Positions 43,290-51,617 of a DNA stretch of 64,000 nucleotides are shown piece by piece. How positions within the stretch are numbered: the stretch's first letter is position 1; the number at the start of each line of letters is the position of its first letter. The notes beneath the pieces were generated by a model, which saw only the letters and a program-made list of their open reading frames with translations, searched no databases and was not told the origin of the DNA. A program made the translations under genes and the position numbers. This DNA is from Geomonas silvestris (GTDB taxonomy: Bacteria > Desulfobacterota > Desulfuromonadia > Geobacterales > Geobacteraceae), in assembly GCF_014193515.1 (NCBI RefSeq), contig NZ_BLXX01000005.1:62001-126000 (forward strand), written 5' to 3'.

Positions 43290-46200
43290 CTACCACTTGC
43301 CTACCACCGGTTTGTCGCCGGGAATGCCGAACGTTTTGATGGTATCGATGCCGGCGTCCCAGGCCGCATTGCCGTTCAGGTCCAGGAACCATTGCCCGTT
43401 TCGGTACACCCCGATCTTGGTCTTGCCGTCGCCGTTCCAGTCTCCGGTGATCGGGACGTCGCCCGGGATGCCGAAGAAACTGAACTGGTCGGTTCCTGCA
43501 TCCCAGGCACTGTTGCCGTTCATATCCAGGTAGACCTGGCCGTTTCTGAACACGCCGACCTTGGTCTTGCCGCTGGCGTTCCAGTCGCCGGTAATCGGGA
43601 CGTCCCCGGCGATGCCGAACTGGGAAATCTGGTCGATGCCGGCATCCCAGGTGCTGTTGCCGTTCATGTCCAGGTACCAGGTGCCGTTTCTGAACACGCC
43701 GATCTTGGTGGCACCGTTGCCGGTCCAGTCGCCCACCACCGGCACGTCGCCGGCGATGCCGAAGCTGAAGGTTTCCCCGGCATCGAGCTTGCCGTTGCCA
43801 TTTTTGTCCAGCCACCAGACGCCGTTGCCCTTGTAGGCGCCTGCCTTGGCGTAGCCGGTGCCGTTCCAGTCGCCGGTTATCGGGATGTCGCCGGCGGCTC
43901 CGAAGACGGAGACCTTGTCCTGGGCATCCCAGGCGCCGGAGCCGTTGGCGTCGAGGTACCACTCGCCGGCGCCCCGGAACACGCCGATGCGGTCGTTAAG
44001 TTTCAGGACGAAGGGGCGCATCATGTCGTCTTCCTCGTGGCCCAAGATGTGGCAGTGCCAGGTGTACTCCTGGCCGAAGTTGGCCACGGTGTTGACCACG
44101 GTGGTGGGCACACCGGTCAGCGGGTCGAGGCTGGCGAAGCTCGTACCCACCAGGGTGGACGGGCTCAGCGGGCGGATGCTGTCCGGTACCTGGAAGGGGA
44201 AGGTGGGTACCTTGGCCCGCATGGCGACGATGATGTCCTCCAGCGGGTTCATGCGGACCGTGTCCTTCCACCCCAGCTCGTTGGGGTCGGTGGGCCGGAT
44301 GGCGCCGTCCCAGCCCACGCGGTTCACCACCTGCACGTTCACCAGGTGGAAGTGGATGCCGTGGGTGTCCACGCCGTTGTGGGTGATCTTCCAGAGCTGG
44401 GGCTGGCCGCGCGAGATGGTCTCGGTGGTCGGGTCGATGAAGCCCAAGGGTACCGTGGTCTGGATCAGGGCGCCGGTGAAGGGGAGCTCGATCCCCAGGG
44501 TGGAGTTCATGCGCCCCTGCGGGTCGAAGAGCTCCTGGATCGCCTTGTTCCCCATCGCCATGGTGATGGGTGCGGTGGAACCGTAGGGGGTGAAGGTGAG
44601 CGAGAGGTCCTGGATGCGCGCCAGGGTGTCCGTGGTCGCGCCGCCGGTATAGCCGATCGTGTTGTAGGCCGATTCCGGAACTACCGGCGCGTCCTGCGAA
44701 GCCTTGAAGATGGTCGGCAGGGCAGTCGTGAGCGAGGTCAAGAGGGTCGGGTTGTAGTCGTCGGTCGGGGCGGTCGAGCTGGGGCCGGCCGCCACGCGGA
44801 ACTGCATGATGGTACGGGTGTTGGGGCCGTAGCCCGGTGGGGTCGGGGAGGCACCACCCTGATTGTTGGCGCCTGCGGTGGCCGAGTAGTCGGGGTTGCC
44901 GGTGTAGAAGTCGTAGCGCGGGTCGCCGGCCGGGACCGGCGCGGGTGAATCGTTGTAGAGGATGATGGTCTTGCCGGCAAAGTTGGAGAAGTCGATGACG
45001 ACGTCAGCCCGCTCGGCCGGAGCCATGAAGAGGGTCTTCTCCAGCACGTTCAGGACTACGATGTTCCTCTTGTTCTGTTCGAAGCCGACCGGCGTGTTGA
45101 GGTGGACCACCGGTCCCGGCAGGATACCGCCCTCGGTGCCGATCTGGATCATGGCGGGCCCGCGCAGCGTGGGATCGGGCACCCCGGAAAGCCTGCCGTC
45201 CAATACGTCGGGAATCATCCCCGGTGTCTGGGACAGCCATAAGGGAGGGAAGGGGATCGCCGCGTTCTGCAGTGCAGGGACCATCCTCACCTCGGTGCTC
45301 CCCCCGATGCTGACGCTTGGGGGGGTGACATAGCCGGAACCTCCGCTGGTCACGGTAACGCTGGCCACGTTGCCAAGGCCGTTCACCGTCGCGGTCGCCC
45401 AGGCGCCGGTGCCGCCGCCCCCCACCAGGTGGACCATGGGAGAGGAGTTGGGCGGGTAGCCGGTCCCCTGGTTGCCCAGTGCGATGGCGGTGACCATGCC
45501 CCCAACCACCGTCGCCGTTGCCGTTGCGGGGGTCGTGTAGCCCGCGTCGGCCACGTAGAGCTGCAGGTTGAGCATCCGGTCGTTGGTGGCGTTCAAGATC
45601 TTCATCCGGTAGGGCGCCGGTGCCACCTCAAGGTAGGGGTAGGGCTGGCCGTTCACCACCGGGGTGTCCATGAAGGCCTCAGGCACGTGCGAGACCGCCG
45701 GCGGGTAAGGGGTGGCCGTCGGGAATACCGGCCAGAACCACGCTCCGTAGTCCCATCTGCCCAAGGGGTTCGCGCCGGTGAGGCTCGACGGGTCCTGGTT
45801 CGGCATGTATACGTGGGGGAACCAGAGGTTGCCTCCCCCGCCCCAGTTGGCGGTATTCCAGAGCGGGTCGGTCACCTGGGTGAAACGGGTGGGGTCCTTG
45901 GCAACGCCCACGGGGGTCACGGAGTTGTCGTAGACGAAAGTCTTGTCCTGGATGACGAGCGGAATGAGGTGCGGCAGGTCGGTCGGGACGCCGGCCGTGG
46001 TGAGGGCTGCCTCCTCGGCCGGGTCGGCCAGCAGGTAACCCGCCGCCTCGCCGCCGTAGACGTTGAGGCCGGTCAGCCCCAAGGCATGGTCGTGGTAGAA
46101 CATGAGCCGGCCGCTTTGCTGGTTGGGCCAGTAGAAGGTCGCGGAACCCGCGGCCGGCAGCGGCATGTCGGGTACGTTCTGCTGGCTGACCCCCTTGACA

Positions 46201-46928
46201 AACGGGGTGGTCTCCCCGGCGGGGGTGATCCACTGGTGCGCCGTGCCGTCGCTGATCCAGGGGGGCAGGCCGCCGTGCAGGTGGATGGTGGCGCGGTTCT
46301 CGGTGTAACTGGCGCAGGTGGCGCCGACCGCTTCAGGGTTGCAGGGTGCACCGCCTGCGGTCAGGGGCCCCATCCCGGCGCCCATGATGCTGGTGTCGAC
46401 CGGCAGGAAGAGGTTCCCCGCCGCCCCGACAGGAAGCCGGTTGGTGAACTTGATCCGCACCGGCTTGTTCTTGGTGGCGATGATGAGCGGCCCCAGGTAG
46501 TGCGGGGTGCCGACGGCAACGCCGTTTACCTCCTGGATATAGCCTCTGAGCTTGGTGCCGCCAGTCTGGTTGGGCCAGGTTCCGACCACGGGCGGCAGGT
46601 CCCGGTGCAGCTGCTCGCGGTATTCCACCAGCGCGATCTCGTAGTAATCGTCGCCCGGGAAGCCGGGCAGGGTGCCGGGCGTCGCGATCGGGATGTACTG
46701 CCCGAGGGTGTTGGGACCCAGGGCCGTGCCGGCCGTGCGCGCCGCGGCGCCCAGGCCGGGTAGTGAATCGATAAACTTCCTCAGGGGCGGGCTGTAGGCG
46801 AAGTTGGGCTTGGTGTAGTCGACCCCCGGGGTCAGTGTCGGGGCCGCGCGTCCCACCTCGACCCCCCAGGGTGAGACAGCCATTGCCAAAGCCAGGCCGG
46901 CGATCAGGTTCCACCTAGTTCTGTTCAT
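43290..46928 (-). CDS. exported multicopper oxidase with five C-terminal repeats (copy 2)
   Basis: A 1212-residue paralogue of the next oxidase. The signal peptide runs to about residue 28. Copper motifs are HLHGGLPPWISDG, MFYHDHALGLTGLNVYGGE, THGIHFHLVNVQVV and WHCHILGHEEDDMM. It differs from copy 1 by an insert (about residues 455-545) made of two Gly-rich units (GNQGTGYPPNSSPMVHLVGG and TSGGSGYVTPPSVSIGG). The C-terminal 235 residues are five repeats like those of copy 1, and both proteins end in FGIPGDKPVVGKW. It is likely a secreted or surface-bound metal or phenol oxidase of the MofA/OmpB type. AAGGAGGAAAC precedes the ATG. Confidence 0.9.
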   Translation of the reverse strand: MNRTRWNLIAGLALAMAVSPWGVEVGRAAPTLTPGVDYTKPNFAYSPPLRKFIDSLPGLGAAARTAGTALGPNTLGQYIPIATPGTLPGFPGDDYYEIALVEYREQLHRDLPPVVGTWPNQTGGTKLRGYIQEVNGVAVGTPHYLGPLIIATKNKPVRIKFTNRLPVGAAGNLFLPVDTSIMGAGMGPLTAGGAPCNPEAVGATCASYTENRATIHLHGGLPPWISDGTAHQWITPAGETTPFVKGVSQQNVPDMPLPAAGSATFYWPNQQSGRLMFYHDHALGLTGLNVYGGEAAGYLLADPAEEAALTTAGVPTDLPHLIPLVIQDKTFVYDNSVTPVGVAKDPTRFTQVTDPLWNTANWGGGGNLWFPHVYMPNQDPSSLTGANPLGRWDYGAWFWPVFPTATPYPPAVSHVPEAFMDTPVVNGQPYPYLEVAPAPYRMKILNATNDRMLNLQLYVADAGYTTPATATATVVGGMVTAIALGNQGTGYPPNSSPMVHLVGGGGTGAWATATVNGLGNVASVTVTSGGSGYVTPPSVSIGGSTEVRMVPALQNAAIPFPPLWLSQTPGMIPDVLDGRLSGVPDPTLRGPAMIQIGTEGGILPGPVVHLNTPVGFEQNKRNIVVLNVLEKTLFMAPAERADVVIDFSNFAGKTIILYNDSPAPVPAGDPRYDFYTGNPDYSATAGANNQGGASPTPPGYGPNTRTIMQFRVAAGPSSTAPTDDYNPTLLTSLTTALPTIFKASQDAPVVPESAYNTIGYTGGATTDTLARIQDLSLTFTPYGSTAPITMAMGNKAIQELFDPQGRMNSTLGIELPFTGALIQTTVPLGFIDPTTETISRGQPQLWKITHNGVDTHGIHFHLVNVQVVNRVGWDGAIRPTDPNELGWKDTVRMNPLEDIIVAMRAKVPTFPFQVPDSIRPLSPSTLVGTSFASLDPLTGVPTTVVNTVANFGQEYTWHCHILGHEEDDMMRPFVLKLNDRIGVFRGAGEWYLDANGSGAWDAQDKVSVFGAAGDIPITGDWNGTGYAKAGAYKGNGVWWLDKNGNGKLDAGETFSFGIAGDVPVVGDWTGNGATKIGVFRNGTWYLDMNGNSTWDAGIDQISQFGIAGDVPITGDWNASGKTKVGVFRNGQVYLDMNGNSAWDAGTDQFSFFGIPGDVPITGDWNGDGKTKIGVYRNGQWFLDLNGNAAWDAGIDTIKTFGIPGDKPVVGKW

Positions 46929-47015
46929 GTTTCCTCCTTAGTTGCAGAGCTACTGCTCGGCATAAGGCCTTTAAAAATCCCCGGGTGGGTTATCCGTCCG
47001 TGGGGGCCGTTGCCG

Positions 47016-47285
47016 CTACTTCTTGATGCTGCCGTCCGGATTGGCCTTCTCGATGAGGTCGCGCCGGGTCTTGCCGGCCTCGTCCACCTTGACCCTGACC
47101 TGGTTGCGCCTGGAGAGCTGCCTTGCGCCTCCGGACGCGGCCTGGCCGCTGTTCCTCACCTCGGGCGTTTCTTTCGTGCCGGCAGTTCCCGGTGCCGCGG
47201 GGGGAGCAGTCTCTTGTGTGCCGGCCACAGCGGCCAGCAAAAGCGTGAGCGAAATCCAGATTGCAAAACCGACCCAACGTGCCAT
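47016..47285 (-). CDS. small exported protein preceding oxidase copy 2
   Basis: An 89-residue protein with an N-terminal signal sequence (GFAIWISLTLLLAAVAG), a Pro/Ala/Thr-rich stretch and a basic C-terminal half (SRRNQVRVKVDEAGKTRRDLIEKANPDG). AAGGAGGC lies before the ATG. No family is recognised. It reads into the oxidase gene after 87 bases. Its layout (signal, Pro/Ala linker, basic tail) resembles the 130-residue protein before copy 1, though direct sequence similarity is weak. Confidence 0.6.
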   Translation of the reverse strand: MARWVGFAIWISLTLLLAAVAGTQETAPPAAPGTAGTKETPEVRNSGQAASGGARQLSRRNQVRVKVDEAGKTRRDLIEKANPDGSIKK

Positions 47286-47320
47286 GTTAAGCCTCCTTTA
47301 TCCGTTGCTGCTGAACCTGC

Positions 47321-47395
47321 CCTTGCCGGCGCTGCCTGCCGGTAGGTAATGGGGGGAGCCCGCCCCGTTTCCTGCCGGCAGGCAGCGCCGGAAGG
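47321..47395 (-). terminator. long hairpin between the WecA-like gene and the oxidase block
   Basis: CCTTGCCGGCGCTGCCTGCC plus GGTAGG (47321-47346) pairs with CCTGCCGGCAGGCAGCGCCG plus GAAGG (47371-47395), a stem of more than 20 bp with two mismatches. Read leftward it separates the WecA-like gene from the small exported protein gene. It may terminate, attenuate or stabilise the transcript. There is no clear U-tract. Confidence 0.55.
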
Positions 47396-47453
47396 AAACG
47401 TAACCATGCTCCCGGGCAGCCTGCCAAAAATACTATGCCGTCCGGTACCGGGG

Positions 47454-48575
47454 TTACATCCGTTCCTCGGCCCCGAGTGGCGACCCGGCGAGCTTCATAT
47501 CGGAGAGCGCTGCCGCATCCGCTTCCAGCAGGCCGGCGGCGGGTGTCCTGGGGTGGCTTGCCGCGGGCTCCCCTGCCCCCTGGGACAGGCTCCAGGCGAA
47601 AAGGCCCAGCACCGACGAGGCGTACAGCACGACCATGAGGTACGCTGTGGAGCTCTTGCTGGTGAGGTAGAGTGCCACTGCGCCGAGTAGGGTTGTGACC
47701 ATCCAGAAAAGCAGGGTCGCTCTGACCGGTGAGATCCGATTGAGCACCATGAGGTAGTGCAGGTGGAGGTTGTCCGCCTTGAAGGGGTTTTTACCCTGCG
47801 ACAGCCGCACCGACAGCACCCGGACGGTGTCAAAGATGGGGGTGAGTAGCAACAGTACCGGGAACAGCGGGTCTACCCGGGCTCTGGGGCCCTGGGTCAG
47901 CATGATCGCGGTGACCGCAAGCGAGAAACCGAGGAAGAGGCTTCCGGTGTCCCCCATGAAAATCTTGGCATGGGGAAAGTTGTAGAGCAAAAACGCACCC
48001 AGGGCTCCGACGAAGGAGAAGCAGACTGCCGCCAGGGGGAGGTTGCCGGAAGCCAGGGCGGCAAGGCCCATGAACAGGAACGCCAGGAGCGACACGCCGC
48101 CGGCCAGGCCGTTGAGCCCGTCCAGAAGGTTGATGGCGTTGACGATGCCGATAATGCTCAGGTAGGTGAAGGGGATGGCGAACCAGCCAAGCTCCACCTG
48201 CCCCAGGGCACCGTACAGTCCGAGCCGCAGCACGCAGACCTGGCCGCCGAAGATGACCACCGTTGCCGCCAAAAACATCACTGAGAACTTGGACTTCCAG
48301 CCCAGCGGCCGCAGGTCGTCCACCATTCCCAGCCCGACCAGCAGGGCCGAGCCGACCAGGTACCAGGCCAGCGTCCTGCCCCCGTTTTGCTGCAGCACCA
48401 TCGGGAGCACGCCGGCAAAGAACGCCAGGCCGCCCCCGCGTGGCGTAACCTTGCTGTGCAGGCGACGCTCGCCGGGGCTGTCAACGCAGCCGAAGAGCGT
48501 CGCCAGATAGATGACGATCGGCGTGAGGACTGCGGTGAGCATGAAGGAGGCGAGGCATGGGGCAAACAAAGTCAT
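47454..48575 (-). CDS. WecA/MraY-family undecaprenyl-phosphate sugar-1-phosphate transferase
   Basis: A 373-residue protein with about ten membrane segments. MVDDLRPLGWKSKF is the DDxxD-like motif, INLLDGLNGLAGG the asparagine/aspartate motif, MGDTGSLFLGF the conserved metal-binding motif, and DNLHLHYLMV the histidine box. Such enzymes start lipid-linked saccharides by placing HexNAc-1-phosphate on undecaprenyl phosphate. It is the only initiating transferase in the island and may therefore prime the Wzx/Wzy polysaccharide, although it lies 9 kb from that operon. The frame opens upstream at 48647, but the ATG at 48575 fits the family start. Confidence 0.88.
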   Translation of the reverse strand: MTLFAPCLASFMLTAVLTPIVIYLATLFGCVDSPGERRLHSKVTPRGGGLAFFAGVLPMVLQQNGGRTLAWYLVGSALLVGLGMVDDLRPLGWKSKFSVMFLAATVVIFGGQVCVLRLGLYGALGQVELGWFAIPFTYLSIIGIVNAINLLDGLNGLAGGVSLLAFLFMGLAALASGNLPLAAVCFSFVGALGAFLLYNFPHAKIFMGDTGSLFLGFSLAVTAIMLTQGPRARVDPLFPVLLLLTPIFDTVRVLSVRLSQGKNPFKADNLHLHYLMVLNRISPVRATLLFWMVTTLLGAVALYLTSKSSTAYLMVVLYASSVLGLFAWSLSQGAGEPAASHPRTPAAGLLEADAAALSDMKLAGSPLGAEERM

Positions 48576-48943
48576 AAAAATATCCTCATAAAAGCCTGGC
48601 AATTTATCAATGTAGACCAAAGCCTGGGCTGGGGGAGGTGCACTCAATAGGCTAACGGCATGCCGTGTAAAGACTATACGCTACGTGGCCTTGACAGATA
48701 TTGGGAGGCTATCCGAATTGCACATAGGCGTTTGAGCCATAACTGGATAGGTGTTTGAGTATTAGAAGCGCAGTTTCGGAGTAGGCGGGTTGGAAGGGGG
48801 GATGTTTTCGGTGACGCGCGCAGGTGCCCCGGCTCTGGGAGTCGGGCGCGGCAGCCTGGCCGTCGTCCGGCTGTCTCGGGAGGGCTGCGGTTCCTTGGGG
48901 TACCGTGTCACAACCGCCAGACAAGCGGGATCAGTGAAAAGGA
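48576..48943. other. gap between the WecA-like gene and the transposase remnant
   Basis: About 370 bases with no supported gene. The part near 48700-48770 is AT-richer and probably contains the promoter of the WecA-like gene. The remainder (48780-48940) is GC-rich and may be residual insertion-sequence DNA. Confidence 0.4.
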
Positions 48944-49267
48944 TCAGTGCAAAAGGGTGAACCGGGAGCCCGCCCTGCACCAGGGGAGTTCCACGCGTGT
49001 GGTTCCACAGCGGCAGGCCAGGTGCGGCACCCGGGCGTGCAGGTAGGTGGTGTAGCGGAAGAAATCTGCTTTATACCAGGTTTCGCAACCGTTGTCGGGG
49101 TAACAGATGGTCCCCCGCGAGCCGCAGTTCGGGCAGATAAGGGAGAGTCCTTCGACAATTTCCACGTTGAGGTCCAGGCGGCAGGAATCCTTGGTAAACC
49201 CCACTTTGGTAATCCGCCAGGGGCCGGAAATACCGAGGGCTCCGGACAATACCTCAGTCGCATTCAT
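48944..49267 (-). pseudogene. N-terminal fragment of an ISL3-family transposase
   Basis: A 107-residue frame that matches only the N-terminal zinc-finger region of ISL3 transposases: MNATEVLSGALGISGPWRI, the cysteine pairs in LICPNCGSRG and LACRCGTTRVE, and KADFFRYTTYLHARVPH. Full proteins are around 400 residues and carry a DDE domain, absent here. The frame ends with a stop directly after the finger region. The ATG has GGAGG in front. I see no intact terminal inverted repeats. Confidence 0.65.
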
Positions 49268-49769
49268 CGTACCTCCTCCGTAGCATAAGGCCGCAGGCTT
49301 GCTGCCGTGACGTTGTAGTAGCACCGACAGATAAGATACTGGACTGCCTACCGTGCGAATTTTACTTTTGCCTTATCCAGTATTGAGCGTATCGTGAGTA
49401 TAACTATGTGGGGATGGTATCGGACATGGGAGGATGTCTGTTATTGGCATCAGTTGTTTGGCACTTGGCAGGTTGCATTCACGGTGACTCCTGGTGCAGG
49501 GGCGGGAAGCGTTTTTCAGAATATAGGATCAAAACGCAATGCCGTGCGGGTTCAACTCTTACCCGAATCAGGGGCCGGTCCTAGGTGAAAACAAGACAAC
49601 CACTCATGCCTGCTCGCAAAGCAACCTGTTACTATGTAGCGTCGAGAGAGTGGGCTCATTCCCTCCTCTGGCAATGAGGGACGGTTGACGGCGTCCAGGC
49701 GGGGCCGTCGAATCCTAAAAACGACGGCGGTACAGTTGGGACAGCGCTAGTAGCACAGGGAGGCTCGGC
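49268..49769. other. gap before the NarL-type regulator
   Basis: About 500 bases without a supported gene. ATACTGGA (49338-49345) recurs inverted as TCCAGTAT (49376-49383), possibly an insertion-sequence end. A short rightward frame at 49394-49588 has no ribosome-binding site or recognisable domain. The last 100 bases before 49770 should contain the regulator promoter. Confidence 0.4.
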
Positions 49770-50402
49770 ATGACCACCAGGATTCTTGTAGCCGACGACC
49801 ATGAAATTTTCCGGGAAGGGCTCAAGCGGATTGTAGAGACGTCGGTGGACATGACCGTTGTCGATGAGGCGTGTAACAGTCAGGAATTGCTCGGCAAGGT
49901 GCAGCAAAACGACTATGATATCGTGATTCTTGACATCACCATGCCCGGAAGAAACGGGCTCGATGCTCTGGTCGAGATCAAACTCATCAAGCCGAAGTTG
50001 CCGGTACTGGTACTGAGTGCCCATCCCGAGGAGCAGTACGCGCTTCGCTCCTACAAATCTGGTGCATCCGGCTACATGACCAAGGGGACCCCTTCCGCGG
50101 AGTTGCTCGACGCCCTGCACAAGATTTCGCTGGGGAAAAAGTACGTCAGCAGTGCGCTGGCCGAATCTCTGGTAAACGGGCTCAGCGAACCGAGCGCGCA
50201 GGGGCTGTTAAACAGCCTTTCAAACCGTGAGTACCAGGTGATGAGCCTGATCGCCTCCGGTAAGACGGTGGGCAAAATCGCCGTTGAGCTCTGTTTGAGC
50301 GTCAAGACCGTGAGCACCTATCGGGCCCACATACTCAAGAAGCTCAATCTAAAGAATAACGCGGAGCTGACGCGGTTTGTCATAGAAAAGGACTTTTTAT
50401 AA
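49770..50402 (+). CDS. NarL/FixJ-family response regulator
   Basis: A 210-residue two-domain regulator. The receiver domain carries VADDHEIFREGLKRI, phosphoacceptor Asp55 in DIVILDITMPGRNG and the switch lysine in MTKGTPSAEL. The C-terminal LuxR-type helix-turn-helix is LSNREYQVMSLIASGKTVGK then VELCLSVKTVSTYRAHILKKL. GGGAGG precedes the ATG. No histidine kinase gene is adjacent. The unlinked kinases at 20500-22987 in the same island lack an output regulator, so a link is possible but unproven. Confidence 0.93.
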   Translation: MTTRILVADDHEIFREGLKRIVETSVDMTVVDEACNSQELLGKVQQNDYDIVILDITMPGRNGLDALVEIKLIKPKLPVLVLSAHPEEQYALRSYKSGASGYMTKGTPSAELLDALHKISLGKKYVSSALAESLVNGLSEPSAQGLLNSLSNREYQVMSLIASGKTVGKIAVELCLSVKTVSTYRAHILKKLNLKNNAELTRFVIEKDFL

Positions 50403-50744
50403 GGCTTGCTGCAGAAATGGGAGTGCTTCAAGTCTTGGTCCAGTTTGTCACTACCTCCTGGCTATCAAAGAAGCAGGCGGCGGCGATTGCTTCAGGCGTT
50501 TGCATCGGGGAACTACCGCAACGCCCCCTGCTCGACGTCGAGAAGGGGGCCTAGCTGCCTTTTTTTGCCCCGCACGTCCTCACGTTATGCTTACCACTCG
50601 CGATCCTGAGTGGCGATAGTTCGTCTTGCACAATTTCGTACGTTATTCGCGTTGCGTGTCTTTTGTGCCACCTTCAATGGTTCAGACCGTTCAATACTGC
50701 GAGCGATTTGCTGGGGGCGAGAGTGGCGAAACGGTGGGCAACGG
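50403..50744. other. gap after the NarL-type regulator
   Basis: About 340 bases. CGCCCCCTGCTCGACGTCGA then GAAGGGGGC near 50520-50548 could form a hairpin. No gene is supported, and the rightward short frames here lack ribosome-binding sites and homology. Confidence 0.35.
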
Positions 50745-50825
50745 TCACTTTTCCCTTTTATAGAGCAAGGCTATCAAAACGACACAGAGCCAGCAGATCA
50801 ACGTTAAACCTACGACTATCTTCAT
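50745..50825 (-). CDS. possible 26-residue single-helix membrane peptide
   Basis: ATG at 50825, preceded by GGTGAG six bases upstream, opens a 26-codon frame that translates to a Lys start, an uninterrupted hydrophobic stretch of about 18 residues (VGLTLICWLCVVLIALLY) and a KREK end. That is a classic small membrane peptide. It lies 28 bases downstream of the azoreductase stop on the same strand and could be the last gene of the efflux operon. Expression is unproven. Confidence 0.4.
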   Translation of the reverse strand: MKIVVGLTLICWLCVVLIALLYKREK

Positions 50826-50853
50826 AGGGAACTCACCGTAAATCCCAAATTCT

Positions 50854-51486
50854 TCAGAAAATGCCGGCGATAGCTCGGGCCTTGATAACTGCCGCGGACC
50901 TGAAGGCTTCGGCATGGTCGGGCATGGCGTCGACGCCTTCCACTACGATCGATTCGAACTTTTCAACCCCCATAAATCCCATGATCGCTTTCAGATAGGG
51001 CACCGAATGGTCCTCCTCCTTGCCAAAGTGGAATCCGCCATTTGAGTGAATGTGGAGGCACTTCCTGTCCTGATCTTTCAACAGGCCGACAGCGCCTGTA
51101 GGGGTGTACGTGAACGTCTTGCCGACCACGCAGACGGCGTCGATGTACATTTTTAATTCCGCTGGAAACCCGAGGTTGTACATCGGTGTTACGAACACGT
51201 ACTTGTCTGCCGCAATGAATTGGTCGGCGTGTTTCCAGATCCGGTTCACTTTGCGATGCTCGTCATCGGAAAGTGACTCGAAACTCGCGCCATTGCGAAG
51301 TTTGCCCCAGCCGGACAGCACATCGGCATCTATGCGTTGGATGTTGTCCCGATAAAGGTCGAGGGTGTGAACTTCGTCATTCGGGTTCTCCCTAAGGTAC
51401 TCTTCCAGGAATTCCTTACCTACTAATAGGCTGGTTGAGTACTCAACGGGTTTGAGGTTGCAGGTAACATAGAGTAATTTTGCCAT
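50854..51486 (-). CDS. FMN-dependent NADH-azoreductase / quinone reductase (AzoR-like)
   Basis: A 210-residue flavodoxin-fold enzyme. [20 protein letters not shown] is the FMN phosphate loop region, [22 protein letters not shown] the conserved FMN-contact motif, and [11 protein letters not shown] replaces the usual SRGG-type loop. Such enzymes reduce quinones and azo dyes with NAD(P)H by two-electron steps. AAGGAG precedes the ATG. It lies downstream of the efflux genes and, with them, suggests a response to quinones or aromatic toxicants. Confidence 0.9.
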   Translation of the reverse strand: MAKLLYVTCNLKPVEYSTSLLVGKEFLEEYLRENPNDEVHTLDLYRDNIQRIDADVLSGWGKLRNGASFESLSDDEHRKVNRIWKHADQFIAADKYVFVTPMYNLGFPAELKMYIDAVCVVGKTFTYTPTGAVGLLKDQDRKCLHIHSNGGFHFGKEEDHSVPYLKAIMGFMGVEKFESIVVEGVDAMPDHAEAFRSAAVIKARAIAGIF

Positions 51487-51617
51487 GATCATCTCCTTCT
51501 TCGTTTTTCTGCTGTTTCAGCGTTCGTCTTGCGCCTTCCTGCCTGTTGGACGTCTGAGGCATACGTGTTCCTATAGGTGCACTATCCACTGCATGCTCGA
51601 TGCATATCTGTTCTGTG

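Noticed and set aside
49394-49588. Rightward 64-codon frame before the NarL-type regulator
   Set aside because: No ribosome-binding site and no recognisable motif.
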